A DNA stretch of 64,000 nucleotides from Mixophyes australis (Eukaryota; Chordata; Amphibia; Anura; Limnodynastidae), in the NCBI GenBank assembly GCA_036250195.1, contig JAVHZZ010000003.1, forward strand, positions 87,437,418-87,501,417, in the 5' to 3' direction. The notes beneath the pieces are model-generated. The model worked only from the letters and a program-made list of their open reading frames with translations. It made no database searches and had not been told where the DNA came from. This document shows positions 44,301 to 57,572 of this stretch, in pieces (position 1 is the first letter of the stretch; every line of letters starts with the position of its first letter). The translations under genes and the position numbers were made by a program.

Positions 44301-47300
44301 GGATTTTTTTTAATATGAACAGTATAATGTTGATTAACACAAGTATTAAGTTAATGCCAATGTGCTATTTTTACAAAAAATTACTCTATTTCCTAGCTAA
44401 AGATATTTTCATATGTTTGCTTATCTTATAAGATGTGATATATAAGTTAATGCATGATTGCAACATTTTATGTGAATATACTAATGTATAAAATACTTAC
44501 CATAAATAGAGGACCAATCAATTAGAGTTGAATTGTATTTGTTTAAACAAAATGTTTCTATTTACTTTTCAGATGTCAGAAGAAAAATAAGAGTTGCTAT
44601 CAGCACAATTAATATTGCTTACATTGATATTCTTTTTTTCCTCTGTCTTTAATGTACTGCCAGGCACACAAAGGTTGTGTTGTTCATAGTTTATAAATGA
44701 TGAGTAACATAAGTTCAAAGTGCAGTAGCAACATTGCAATAGCCATGTGTGTTTGTTTTACCTGTGAAACACATGCAAACAATTTGGGCTCTGTAGATTT
44801 TATTAATTGTAAACATTCTGCATGTAGAGGGCGCTGTTGCTCATAAATTCTGCAGGCATTGACAATGCCTAACAAAAAACCTTTGCTGGATAGCCTGGCG
44901 TTTATATTTTTATTAGCTCTTACTAAACGATCAGTGCTATTCTTGGCACATAAATTCTAGGTTCTTATTTCTGCAGTTGGGTCTATTGAAATAAATCTCA
45001 TATGGCCTTTGAATGCGGTTTGTTAAATTATTTTCCTAAAGACAAATGCTTGGCATTATATGGGCTCAAGATGTTTGTGACTATCGCAGTCTTTTTGTTC
45101 TTTACAGTACACTAACAAGCACATTGATGGCAAAGGATTCACAGGGGTTGTGTATATTTATTTCAGCTATTACAAGTCATAACCTCCACGTGAAGAAGAC
45201 GCAAGCTGGAATGTTCAATTGGGAGCACCACTTTAAATAAACATTTCTGGTACTGTACAAAAAAACCGACCAAATGTTTTGCCGTTTCCTACCTAAAATC
45301 TGCATCATGTAGTAATTTAACTATACCCACTTTGACTTGTATTATACATTTGCCATTATATTGGCTTCTACTGAAAATGTATTAAATTATACGAAAAACT
45401 AAAGTGCCATTTTTGGGGGGATGTTCTTTAATACTCCACGCTGAGCTAGCTGCTTTTTGAATGATGTATGTTGGCCTTGTATTAATGTGAATTAACTGCA
45501 TCTAAACAAATCCTGACATGGCATTGAATTTCTGGGCAAATGAGACAGTGGAAGAACAAAAACACCCTTTTGATCTAAAATACTTTTAACCTTTCCTTGC
45601 CACCTAGTGCTAGGGATGTTTGCCAAACGCCTTTATGAGAAACTGTACAGCACAAAAGTGAATAGATCAGTATAGAAACAGATAACGTCTAATGCGTGAA
45701 ATATTTTCTGCAGACAGTAATAAAAATAATTACTGCATATATGAAGCTGTCAAGATTGTGTCATGGCTGTTTCTATTTTTTGCTTCTGCAACAGTTGCCC
45801 AAGCCAGCCAGCCCAGGAATTATGTCATATTAATGTTTAATGCACTGCCAGGTTTATGTAAAAAAAAAATAAAAAAAATATACAGGGCGATTCACAAATG
45901 TTTCTTTGTAATGGATTCAGCCGATGTGAATTGGAAATAAAACATTGTTGCAGTTAAGTAAATATGGAACGGTTAGGTTGTGGAATCTCAGTTAAGCATC
46001 AAAGATGTCTAAAGCAAAAAACCTTACCTGAATCTGAATAACCATCTCCAGATGAGATCACATGTTAAATATAGCACAATAAGAGTCCTGCATAGATGTC
46101 TGTAACAGAGCAGTGTTACACTATATGTTGTACACCCAAATGTGTGTGATGAAGATAGGACAAATTCTAATGTTCTGTGCGGTAGGAAATTTGCCTCTTC
46201 TGTTGTGTGCAGCTTTTGAAGTACTGCCTAAAAATCAGCCTAGGGCTTCAAAGAGAAGGGATTATAGCTTTTATCAAGCAATTAATATGGCTGTAACTCA
46301 GAATGTCAGCACCTGATGACTAAACAGGGTGGACAGTACATTAAGGGGGGTCAAGAGCAGGCCTCATGTTGAGATGGTATTCATAAAAAAATAATAGATA
46401 AGCACATGATATTTTGGGGGGTTTGTTGCGGAGTACGTGCAAATGTAAACTTAAAGCACAGGCCTCTTTCTCTATTAGCTGGAGAGCGAGCTGACTTTAA
46501 CGTATTTTATCCACCTAGATTATTTTAATCTCCCACCAACTGTTAAGGAGAAAGGCGTGTCATTAAAAGAAAGCTATTCCTTGCCTCTTAACATAGTTCA
46601 GATGGCAGACTGTTAGAAGCCCTTCCTTCTCTCAGGGTTCAAAGGTTCAAAAATGGTCCGCATATTGCACAACAGCCAATCAGCAGGACATTGTACGAGG
46701 AATTTAAACAATATGAATCGCTGTCAAAGCAAAACAAATACCTTATGGGCAATAACTATAATTGCATGAACCTTGTGCGTGAAATTAGAATACCATATGC
46801 AAGAGTGTGCATGCAGATATTGTTCTTTACCCCAACTACTGGCATGACTACCAATGTCACTATAAATTATGTAGGAAGTCAGGTAAGGGAATAGCTGTTT
46901 ATTGAGTGCAGAGAGATGGATTTGGTGAGCACAAGAGGTGCACATGCCTCTGATAACCCTCCCTCTGCCAAATACAAAACATGTCTGCCATAATAACTGG
47001 CCGGCTTTATGCTATAACTATACATGTACATTCTGATCAAAGGAAAGTGCAGGGGAATTACGGGTGCCCCCCTTCCCTCTATACCAGATGTACTAATTAA
47101 AATACTGCAATAATAATACCAGTATTGCACTTTATCCAGCAGTGCATAAGGGTACAAGCACATATATTGGCACTTCTTTGCAGGGCAGTGTGATTTCTAA
47201 GTGTTTCCAGTATAAATCCCCACTGCCAGAATCTCATGCTTGCCCCTGTATTAAGAGATAACATGTCAGTATACTAATAAAATGTAATAGACCTTACAAA

Positions 47301-48759
47301 ATATGCAGGTGGTTCTATGTTACTGCAACCACAGCTACTGAAAATAATACATAGAGCATTACACTTACAAGTGTTTCCAGCATATTTAACCGTAAAGCCT
47401 GTCATAGGTGGAACAAAGAAAGTTCATGGACACAGGGAGCAGCGATCCCAAAACATTCTGCATTTTCTGTGCACCGTAAATGTGGTCAGCACAGTATAAG
47501 AACACTAGTGACAGAGAGCACTTCCCTAGACGTAGGCAAATGAGCCATAACAAAGGGGTACCTATCGAACAGGCAGAGTGAAATGCTACAAGCTGAGGGT
47601 GCTCTCATACTGTAGGATGTCATATACCACTTGCCAACAGGAATTATACTTCCACTCGGCGATGATCAGAAATGGCAGCACTGCATCTGACAAAAGGAAC
47701 AGCCAGTCAGGAAATTAGAACCCTTAAAGGAGTGTGCTTGTAACTTGAAAACTCTCAAATTTGATTTTGATTTGATATTTGATTATTATCTTGTATACCA
47801 TATCACTGCAAAATCCTCATATACTTTGGCAATATGGCATATATTAATGAAGCTATTTTTCGATTTAAATAAAATATTTTTTTACATCTAATAAATGTTT
47901 ATCCTTTTGCGGCCTGTTTACCAGAAGTCGTGTTGTCACTTCTGACCATCCTTCAGATTATAATTTCTCCCACTAAGTGCCACACTAATAACTTACTAGG
48001 ATATACTAAAATATGTTGATGCATGTAGGAATCTTGCTGTGGGTCACTTAGCTACCACCATAACTGTGGTAAAGGATATAACAAACACAACCTGCTTTAC
48101 AGCGCTAGCGTTTGCTACCTTTATTGATAGCTGTAAATGGCGAATGCTCTAGCTTTTGAAGGGTGTTAAAGGTTCACTAAATATTCTTATGGTTTTCTGA
48201 AGCATATGAATGTGTATGTTATTACATAGTAAGTCGGTGTCTACAATGCAATGATGCCTCTGCAGGGCACCCAAGGTCTGTACTATGTCTTTTAACCACT
48301 GATTCCTAACTATTCACAGTTGTTGTAGTAACACGTTTCTTCTAGGATTTTCCACTTGCTTTTGAAGACAACACCCCACTGAGCATCCACACTTAACGTT
48401 CTTAAAGATCTGTATCACTGGATAGTCGTGGTATTTTTAGCTCAGCTGAAACAAAATCCTTTAGTCAAACATGAAGTAATGTGGATGTATAATCTTAAAG
48501 TTGCAGTAAAAAAAATCTAATAGAACCTATTTAGCTGCTTTAATACTCTAGAGGAAGGAAAAAAGATTTGTTTCAGTCTTATTAACTATTAAACTGTGAT
48601 CCATTTCTTTATGTGTGTCCCTGTATCTCTCTGTGTCACCAGCAAATGTTTGCACAAGAAGACTGAAACAGCAATTCCTTCCTGACTAATGGATGAAAGT
48701 TACCTTTGTGAATGTGGCAGTCATGTAATGATTCACTTTGAATGTGAAAGTAATAGGTT

Positions 48760-48760
<1 letters not shown>
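39809..48760. other. ~9 kb AT-rich, mostly unique-looking, no gene seen
   Basis: Apart from (TA)n at 41221-41343, I see no transposon ends, long tandem repeats or coding signatures. Stretches around 43040-43290, 44520-45250 and 45430-45860 are less AT-biased and look like single-copy DNA. They could hold conserved noncoding elements, but that needs cross-species alignment. The longest open frames are under 100 codons and unconvincing. Confidence 0.5.
41221..41343. repeat. (TA)n microsatellites
   Basis: Two TA runs (41221-41275 and 41311-41343) separated by TGTGTACGTGTATATGTG-like sequence. Confidence 0.97.
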
Positions 48761-48762
<2 letters not shown>

Positions 48763-48799
<37 letters not shown>

Positions 48800-48803
48800 A
48801 ATA

Positions 48804-48853
<50 letters not shown>

Positions 48854-48863
48854 TGTATGTGTA

Positions 48864-48918
<55 letters not shown>
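48763..48918. repeat. (TA)n microsatellite left of possible LTR
   Basis: Long TA runs with TGTAAATA and CACATATATG interruptions. Confidence 0.97.
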
Positions 48919-48921
<3 letters not shown>

Positions 48922-49408
48922 GGCAAGAGCCCGCTACTGCAGAAGCACATGCGAACAAATTCTTCCTTTTTATGTAGCTTTATTGTCAGGATGGTAAATG
49001 TTTTGACACCGTATACTTTCACAGCAGTTATGGAGACCCTAAACGCTAGCTATACATAGACCAGCTCTCTCTCTCAGGACCAGCCAGCTTACCCAGCGTT
49101 GGTCTCCATTCTCACATGATACAAACAAGCTTTTATACCTGATACTCCTCCCCCAGCCTTAGCTTGATGGACAGGTGACACACCCACCTTCTCTTTTAAA
49201 GGAAACGCCCCATCACTGGCTCTGTTTGTACTAAAAGACACACCCTGTCTGTTTGCTGAGAGGAAGGATTTCTCTATCAGGTAGGTTAACCAACTTAAAC
49301 TATTGTTTGTTACACATAAGTCATCAATCTAGGTGCATTACTGCACAAATGTTTTACTCTACTCCCATGCTTTCTCTGCATATTGCCAACTAAATGCCTC
49401 CCTTTGTT

Positions 49409-49411
<3 letters not shown>
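48919..49411. mobile_element. Possible solo LTR inserted in a (TA)n tract
   Basis: A 493-bp GC-richer block begins TGTGGCAAGAGCCCGC, ends TTGTTACA, and is flanked on both sides by TA repeats. The adjacent bases ATAT match on both sides as a 4-bp duplication, though they carry little information in TA repeats. A TTTTATACCTG TATA-like motif is near 49130. No internal coding region. Confidence 0.4.

Positions 49412-49455
<44 letters not shown>
49412..49455. repeat. (TA)n microsatellite right of possible LTR
   Basis: About 22 TA units. It looks like the right half of the tract at 48763-48918. Confidence 0.95.
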
Positions 49456-49460
<5 letters not shown>

Positions 49461-49954
49461 AACCTATTACTTTCTATGCACCATATGCATTCTAAACCTA
49501 TGCACCAGCTATTATGAATAATGCAGGTGTTGTGCATAGTATTTCTGCTACAGTATGAGAGACTGACAAGCAGAGAGAACAATGATAATTACATGAATAA
49601 GGATGGATGGAGCAAACTAACCAAGCAAAGATGGTGTAGGAAATCCTGCCTTTTTGCAGCTCTATTAATTGTATGTACACACCAGCTGCATGATTCTACT
49701 CTCTTAAGAGGATAGTACGTTTGGAATTAAATGTAGATTCTTGACCACTGTGTCAATTGCAGGATATGCTGTATATGCTTTTTTATCAGAAAAAAACAAA
49801 ATAAGAACAAGAACAAGGTGTATTCATGGTCTATCCTGCCTGTCTGAGTGGAGCCCACTGGAATGATGGTTGTCAGTGTGCGGGGCAAAGAGGCGAATAA
49901 TATCCTGTCTAAGGTCATGTATGATTACACATTCTATGTAAAGAGCATTATAAA

Positions 49955-49956
49955 AA

Positions 49957-49993
<37 letters not shown>

Positions 49994-50016
49994 AATAATA
50001 ATAATAATAATAACAA
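49955..50016. repeat. (TTA)n / (AAT)n microsatellite
   Basis: (ATT)n switches to (AAT)n at about 49991, forming a small palindromic simple repeat. The preceding GAGCATTATAAAAATATT may be a worn LINE-2 tail. Confidence 0.9.
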
Positions 50017-50774
50017 TAAACCTTGCATATTACAGAGTTATCACTGATACCAATTACATTCGCTAACAATGCTCCATTTACCATGTTGCAAAAGAATCAC
50101 AGGAACAGTATACCATCAGGAGGATTAATATCTTCTGTATGGGTCTTAAGGTCCCCACATTTTAACAGAAATTTGTGATGCTGTATGACATGGAATTTGC
50201 TTCCAATTAGGTGTCAAACGCAGCGAAATACCTCTAAGAAATCATTGCTGCTCTTTCCGCCAATCTATATGCATACACAACAAAAGTACATGAGCAACAC
50301 ACCTATACTGTTATAAATAAAAGAAGAAAAGGCACATTTGTCTTTTGGTCACCCCTGACGCATTTTAAAATCAGTTATTAGAAAAAAGAGTGCCAGAAAA
50401 GTGGAAAATACAACAAGAAAGGTTTCTGAGCTGTGCGAGGATTTTCATTTTACTGACAGTTGTCGGAAAAATGCATTTGTGCTGATAAGTGCATAGTTCA
50501 TCACAATGACACAGTTCAACACAAAGAAGTAGGAAAATGCAGCATCTCTAGGCTTATATTTTTATTTTGTGACACATTTCTCTAAAAGTTTGAGACTTCC
50601 TTTTATATTCTTATGTGTTATTCTTTATAGTCTTATTTTGTTTTCTATTTTAAAATATGCTGCTTTGTAGTTTTAAAAGTCTGTTACTGATCTGTGACTA
50701 ATATGTGGAACATGATTTAGAGTATCCCTGTAGCAATCAGTATGTGCCACCAATGGTCAGCCAGTGAACATCTT

Positions 50775-50792
50775 GGGGCTGATTCATTAAGG
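50775..50792 (+). repeat. MITE-like terminus GGGGCTGATTCATTAAGG
   Basis: The same terminus appears in inverse orientation at 55187-55205 and, worn, at 53920-53935 (plus). Whether any two form one element is unclear because I see no matching flanks. Confidence 0.4.
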
Positions 50793-51148
50793 AATGTAAA
50801 TGCAGATACATGCCATATTTTGTGCAAAATAGCTCTGCGCATTCCCAGAACTGGACCATATGCCTGTGAACACAGCAACATGCAATTCATCTTTGAATGC
50901 AAAGGACCCTTACTGTAACCTACGATTTTATAGGCGAAACAAGGAGGGGAATGAGCATATACACATAGCAATGTACAGTAAGAGCGTGCCAAGCTTGATC
51001 AGACTCCGCAGCGCCCAATTCAAGCTTTGGGCATCTCAAAGGTACATGTTTTTCTTTCGTATCACTAGCACCAGCTCAGAGCTGGATTAAGGCTTTGGGG
51101 GGCCCAGGGCACTTAAGACAGGGGAGCCCCTAAGATCTAAAATTAAGG

Positions 51149-51300
51149 CAGTGGTTCCCAAACTTTTGCAGTTTGCGGCTCCCTTAGAGTCTCCATAATT
51201 TTTCAAGGCACCTCTCCAAAATAATTACCGAGCAGTCCCATTTTATAAGTAGTTGGGTCAAAATAACGTAATAAGTATTTAGGTCAGGACAGAAATACTT
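51149..51300 (+). mobile_element. hAT (Charlie-like) left terminus
   Basis: CAGTGGTTCCCAAACTTTT followed by GCGGCTCCCTTAGAGTC is the typical terminus of Charlie-type hAT elements. No right terminus found nearby. Confidence 0.5.
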
Positions 51301-51407
51301 AGTAAGTTGATTGCAAAAATAATACACATAAATCCAAGGGAAAATAATATTTTTATATATTTTTTTCTATTATATTTCTGTCAAAGAATAATTTACAGCT
51401 AACTCAC

Positions 51408-51506
51408 TCTGTGCCCCTGCATCATCTCCACACTCTCTGTTCCCCTCTGCATCCACATACTATGTGCCCCTCTGCATCTACACTCTCTGTGCCCCTCTGC
51501 ATCCAC
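51408..51506. repeat. Short minisatellite, TGTGCCCCTCTGCATC units
   Basis: About four divergent copies with 25-30 bp spacing (TGCCCCTGCATC, TTCCCCTCTGCATC, TGCCCCTCTGCATC twice). Confidence 0.8.
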
Positions 51507-51532
51507 TATAATATTTATATATATTATATATT

Positions 51533-51540
<8 letters not shown>

Positions 51541-51626
<86 letters not shown>

Positions 51627-51765
51627 TGCAGGACCCTCTATTTTATTGAACATTATTAAAGTAATTATCGAAGCCTGCCACTTATATTAAAGCTGTAATT
51701 GGATTAGATAAATATGTTGATATAAATAAATAAATATAAATATATATATGCATGTGTGTTTATGC

Positions 51766-51811
<46 letters not shown>

Positions 51812-51820
51812 ATGTATATG

Positions 51821-51858
<38 letters not shown>

Positions 51859-51872
51859 TATATATACATATA

Positions 51873-51929
<57 letters not shown>

Positions 51930-51930
51930 C
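51541..51930. repeat. (TA)n microsatellite cluster
   Basis: TA runs at 51541-51625 and 51768-51930 with TATG and TAAA variants between them. Confidence 0.97.
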
Positions 51931-52312
51931 TATTTTTTTCAAACTTTCATATAAGTGGATGGCTTCAGTAATTACTTTACTAATGATTAATAAAATGGAA
52001 TCTGCCACTCTGGCATTGGTGTCACCAGTCTAATATTAATGTTCAATGTATATTTATTGAAACATAACTGATCAAATAAATAATCATATGTATATACATA
52101 TTTAAGAAGACCCTTCATAGCACGATTATTACTTAAATGTGTTAAATATGTATATACATAAAAAAAATAATCATTTGTATATACATATTTAAGAAGACCC
52201 GTCAGAATGAAGGGTCTTCTAGATATAGTTATCAATATATAGAGAGTAGGCGACTCACCTACTCTCTTCATGCAGAGGAGAAGTCCATTTTGGCCATTGT
52301 AGATAAGATAGT

Positions 52313-52383
52313 ACAGCAGCCGCGGTGCTGCTGACACAGAGTGGGCACATGCGTCTGTGGGGACCCCGCCGGCCGCCGCATCC
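52313..52383 (+). repeat. 71-bp GC-rich segment, inverted copy at 54594-54663
   Basis: It begins ACAGCAGCCGCGGTGCTGCT and runs through ACACAGAGTGGGCACATGCG to CCGCCGGC. It is nearly the reverse complement of 54594-54663, with a few mismatches. Both lie in GC-rich islands in AT-rich DNA. Confidence 0.9.
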
Positions 52384-53267
52384 AGGGGCAAACGCAGGAT
52401 TTGAGGTGGGGGGTTTCCACGGCACACCACCAGTGGGCGTGACCAGCATGCATGGGGGCGTGGCTATAATTTCAGACAGTGCTAGGTAGCTCTCCAACTC
52501 TTCCAATCCCCCTTTACATACAAGAGCAATGCTGTGTGCACTACTGTTAGGTGCATGCAGTTCCCGCTTCATGAGCAGAGCAGTGTGAATTTGGACATAC
52601 CTCCCAACTGTCCCTGTAGTCGGGACAAAGTCCTGACTCAGTGGGTCAGTCCCCAAACTTAGGACTGCCCCACCAGAATCAGGACAGTTGCAGACTGTCC
52701 TGCTCTCTCCTACCTGTTCTTCCTGCTTTCAATACTTGTTGCTGCTGCTCGTGTCCTAAGCTCAGTTGTGCTTGTCTGGATCCTGGAATGTTGGGTCCCT
52801 GTTTGGAAATAGAATAGGTACATGAGATATAGAAATACCAGCAATGAGTGAACACAGTAGGCCACCCTGCCTCTATGCAGTCCGACATTAAATCAAAACA
52901 ACTCATGTTTTAATATTAGTGCACCTTTCTTGTAACCAGCCCGACTGTAATTTTTTTTTTTTTACCTTTAATAAAAAGACCTGTTTCCCCCAAACAACCC
53001 CAACATTAATTGTAATCACATTTATTAAATAAACCTATTTTCTATAATACATTAAATAACTTGCATTCACTTTTAAGAAATAGCAATCCTTTTTCCAAAA
53101 CTCTGCCACACATTTAATTAATAACGCCCAAACCACCCCAACATTAAATGAATCATCCCACCCTACATTAATAAATCTGCACCAACCCCAATATTAAATT
53201 AAAATTGCCCCACCATAACCACACAAACAAAATAACACCCATTAATTAGACACCGCCTACCTTACAC

Positions 53268-53540
53268 ATTACATTGCCACAACCTCCCTGTGCCATCACA
53301 CACACTACATTGCCACAAACCTCTTGTGCCATCACACACACACACTACATTGCCGCAAACCCTGTGCCATCACACACTAGATTGCCACAAGCCCAGTGCA
53401 ATCACACACACACACACTGCATTGCCACAAGCCCCGTGCCATCACAAACACACACACTACATTGCCACAAGCCCCGTGCCATCACACACACTACCTTGCT
53501 ACAAGCCCCGTGCCATCACACACACACATTACACTGCCAA
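53268..53540. repeat. CA-rich minisatellite, ~7 copies of 33-42 bp
   Basis: Units have the form ACATTGCCACAAGCCCCGTG followed by CCATCACACACAC. Unit length varies with the CA run inside each copy. Confidence 0.92.
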
Positions 53541-54593
53541 AAAGTGTAGAACAAGGATGCATGAACAGTTGAGCTAGGTGAAAGAAGAAGGAGGCCACAG
53601 AGATAAAGGTTTTAGGTGAAGAGATCTTCAGGGCAAATGGACAAAGCGGGGGCTGGGGGTTAGAGGGCATGGATGAGGGCATGGGGAGGTACAAGAAAGA
53701 TGGAAGAGAGGTGAAGGGGGGAGCAGAATGAATTCAATTCAGGTATGCTGGAGCTGTTGTAGAAGCAAACCCTTATTGATGTAATGTCACATACAGTGGT
53801 TCAATGTTTTTTATGTTTTATTTTGTTTTTCTTCTACCTGTACATATCATTTGGGATAAAGGTGAATATATCTGAAAGATGACAATTTTACCAATGTCCA
53901 CAGATATTCTCAAGTCTCGGGGCTGATTCAGTTTCGCCCATGGAACATCAGGCAATGTGTTTCTGCATTGGTTTACTGCAATTATGGTACAGAAAACATT
54001 GTTTATTTTTATTTGCACCTTTACAAGTTGAGGAACGATCAAAAAAGAGTGAAAACTATACCATAAAAATCCCACAGAGACACATTACGGTTAATTAATT
54101 CTTTACCTCTCTTTGATATGAGATACATTTTTCAACAATTTTTTACAAGAAATAAATGTATGTACATGTATAAACCATGTTGAAAAATAATATACACACA
54201 GTACTACATGTAATGACCAGGAATTGAGCTAAACATACTTATTAGAATATTATTGCCTATGTCTAACACCAACACAAAATGTGCAATCTGAATGAAAATG
54301 CAAAAGGTAAATATTTAGTGCTATTGTGTAAGATATTAATAACAATGAAGTCATTTTCTATCACTTTTAAATCATAAAATTTTGAGACATTTTTCACTTA
54401 GCTTTAGGTTCACTTCTGAAGCATCCCTCCTCACTGCTCAGACAGGAAGTGAAGTGAGCACTTCCTGTTTGAGGCCAATCAGCAACAGGCAGCCTCACGA
54501 TTGACTGCCTGTTGCTGCCACTGACCACCAATGATTTCATTGTTGGCCCCTGCCCCCCCCTCGTGGCACCCCCACCGCAACTGACAGCTATCA

Positions 54594-54663
54594 GATGCGG
54601 TTGCCGGCGGGGTACCCACTGACGCATGTGCCCACTCTGTGTCGGCAGCACCGCGGCTGCTGT
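54594..54663 (-). repeat. Inverted copy of 52313-52383
   Basis: It sits in a GC-rich island (54420-54730) that also has a hairpin with 13-bp perfect arms (CAGCAACAGGCAG, 54480-54517). Confidence 0.9.
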
Positions 54664-55998
54664 CAGCAGAGTGGGTCATGCGGGCGGTGGGGGACCCGGG
54701 ACACGTGCCCCCTGTGCCCCCCCCCCTTATTCCAGCCATGCACCAGCTACAGGTCAGGTGTAAGTGCAGAGTGATAGTGATGACAGTCATGTATGCATGA
54801 TAGAACATGTTTGCAATCAGGAGCACCTGTAAAAATGCATTTTATGTACAGTAGACCTTCTTAACATCCTAATAATTGTATTTTATGGGGAAAATAAAAA
54901 AAACAAAACTTTTTTTATATTCTGTCATTAATGACTATATTATTAACAAGTGACATTGAATTTTTTTTTCTGTTCTTTTTTTGGGGACTCACACATATTT
55001 CACATATGTATTGGACAACTGTCAATATATTTCCTAATTCGCGACTCGCAAAAGGGGGGGCTTAATGGGAAAGTGTGTGGGGCTTTGATCAAATATGCTT
55101 GTTAGCGGGCGCAGTATGGACGTAACTGGGGGCCCAGCTTACGCCTCTTTTTAACAAAAAAATGCAGATGACGTTTGTTTTGCATGCCTTAATGAATCAG
55201 ATCCCTTGCGTCAAATAAGCTATGTATAGCCCGTACTGCTGTGTATAGCCCACATTCTGGATCTAAAGAGCAAAAGCACTGGAAGCACTGAGATCCATTA
55301 GCAACATGAAGAGGAGTTTGCTGCTTGCTGAGCAGGCACTGTTTGGAACCAGAATTTAAGGGGTGGAATAGGCAGTTTCATAATTAGAAGAAGGGGTAGA
55401 GGGTAGAGCGTCAGAAAGGTTAGTCCTGATCTGACACAACAGATTAAAATGGTTGATATTGTTTGTTCAGGAGGATTATTGCTGCAGTTGGATACTTCCT
55501 CTAGAAATCAGATAAAGAACTGTTCCAGAGTAGATGGAAACAGGAGTATAGCGAAGGCCAGACAGGTGCTGGTAGGAAGGGATTTCTGTCTGTTGCAGCG
55601 TCTGTGGAGGACTCATGATACAATTAGGCTATAAACATAAAGTAATATTATCTGTGCCACATACAACCCATGCTACACAATGGAATAATCCACTATAAAA
55701 AATGGATTATATGTATTATGTTTAATATGCAGATTCAGGGGGACTGTACTGTACAGTTGGACAAAATTTAAAAATAGGGATAATTCAAAGGACAAACATT
55801 TCTAGAGACAAATCTTTAAAATTTGAAACAATGTCATAACAGATGGCAATTATGAACCTTTGGTTCACTTAATGATATGCAACATTCATAAAAATTGTAG
55901 ATATTGTATTTTGCCCCCCAAAAAACATTTAGTCAAGGGCAGCTGCAGTGTTTTTGGACAATGTATTACTGTAATAAACGTATAACTTCACTCTTTAG

Positions 55999-57376
55999 TA
56001 GAGATGGATGAATTTCTATTTGTTTCAATTCACCCAAATTCAGGGGCAAATTTTACTGAACTGCATTGCCAGTTGCCTCAACTTCAACTGTGTTAATGGT
56101 TCTGTGTCATTCCCCAAAGCATTGAACGCCTCTAAAAAGGTATACTCTCCACACAAGTAATCTATTTTAATAGTATCACACCACAAAATAAAATCTTACT
56201 TTTGCATGGTCCACAAAATTAGGTCCACATTTGTGCAAAGAGGAAACACCTCCATTTTGCCCCGCAGACCCATGGATTCTGGTGAAAGACTTGGCACACC
56301 AGCACAAATTGAGGCGTAGGTCACCAAATAGATTTTACCCTGCGTCTCAACAGTTGTGTTGTAATTGGAAATGACCACCTAAATAATCGAGCCCACATGT
56401 CTAAACAGGGCTCTGCTGAAAAATTAAACACTTACAACAAAAAAATTATATTTTCAGTTTAATATGTTATGGAATTGGTTTCCATTAGCCATTGAGTATT
56501 GTATATTTCCTCATTCCAAATCAATGTGATATTATCTACAACAGTACTTAGTGCACTTATTGTGTATCTTGCATGGGAAAGGAAATTTAATTTGCGCTTT
56601 GCAATTAAAATGCAATCAGCAGTACGTTTAAATAATACGCATGCATGGAAAAGCGCTTCCATAGCAAATATTAATAATTATGGCCACTGGACAAGATTTT
56701 CCTGTCATAATTCCAGTAGACCCCAATCTGGTGAAAGAGCTGTAGAACAATTAGTAAAGCATCCACCATTTTCTCCCCATAAATTGCAGAATTGGGCTCT
56801 TCATCCTCTTTTCTTGAAAAAAAACAAACTTCTGCATCATTCCAATATAAATAGATTTGTTTGGATTATTAATATATTTTGTCTTTCCCTGGAAGGTAGT
56901 TTTGATGACAGTTTGCTATATTTGTTAGGTTATTGTGAAACTATTTTTTTTCTCTGTCATATTTCCAAACTTCCTGTGTGTTGCATGGAAATATGTAAGC
57001 ATTTACTCCATCATATATAGCTTTTTGATATTTATACCTGTTGATATCAGACAGAATTACTGGTGTGTTCCTCACACCTGAATAGGTATTGGTACTATTA
57101 ACAAGTACAGAAAAACAGTTGTGCTCTTTAGTATGTTGTAATAAGGCTAGAATGAATGTTCGAGGGACTTAAGCTCCTCCTACAAGGCTATAGAAATGTG
57201 ATGCTGGCTGATTTTTACATTCCATAGACTGTGATCAGTCTTACTCTCCACTGTTTGTTAATTATTCACCAAATTTTGGATGAATGGGGATTGATTTGTC
57301 AATTAAGTCAGAGGGTGGTGAATCTCTGAAATGTGGCAGTATTTCAGAATTTGCCAAACTGATTTACACATCTCCA
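55999..57376. mobile_element. hAT element, 1.38 kb, with near-perfect 8-bp target duplication
   Basis: Left end TAGAGATGGATGAATTTC and right end GATTTACACATCTCCA are imperfect inverted repeats. Flanks are CTCTTTAG (55991-55998) and CTCATTAG (57377-57384), 7 of 8 identical. The inside has no hAT coding signature. A 174-codon open frame at 56499-57020 starts without ATG and matches nothing I know. It is probably a non-autonomous element of another TAGAGATGG family. Confidence 0.65.
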
Positions 57377-57572
57377 CTCATTAGGAAGCATCCATTGTTC
57401 AGGGTTCCACTACCTCAATACAGATCTTGAAAGTGTTCATTTTAGCCAATAAAGTTTATGTAAGGCTTTCACCTCAGGATTTGTGAAGTGAAAAGGGAAA
57501 TTGCTAGTTAATAATATTACTTTTACAATAGATTATAACTACTACCATGATTAGGACATAATACATCAGTAG

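Noticed and set aside
48636..49022. Long frames of alternating Tyr-Ile
   Set aside because: They are translations of (TA)n microsatellites. The same applies near 51541-52008 and 59584-59987.
53274..53577. His/Thr-rich repeat protein
   Set aside because: It is a translation of the CA-rich minisatellite. Unit length is not a multiple of three and varies, so no frame is kept.
56499..57020. 174-codon open frame as a gene
   Set aside because: It starts without ATG, has no recognised domain or codon bias, and lies inside a hAT element. Chance frames of this length occur in 64 kb of AT-rich DNA.
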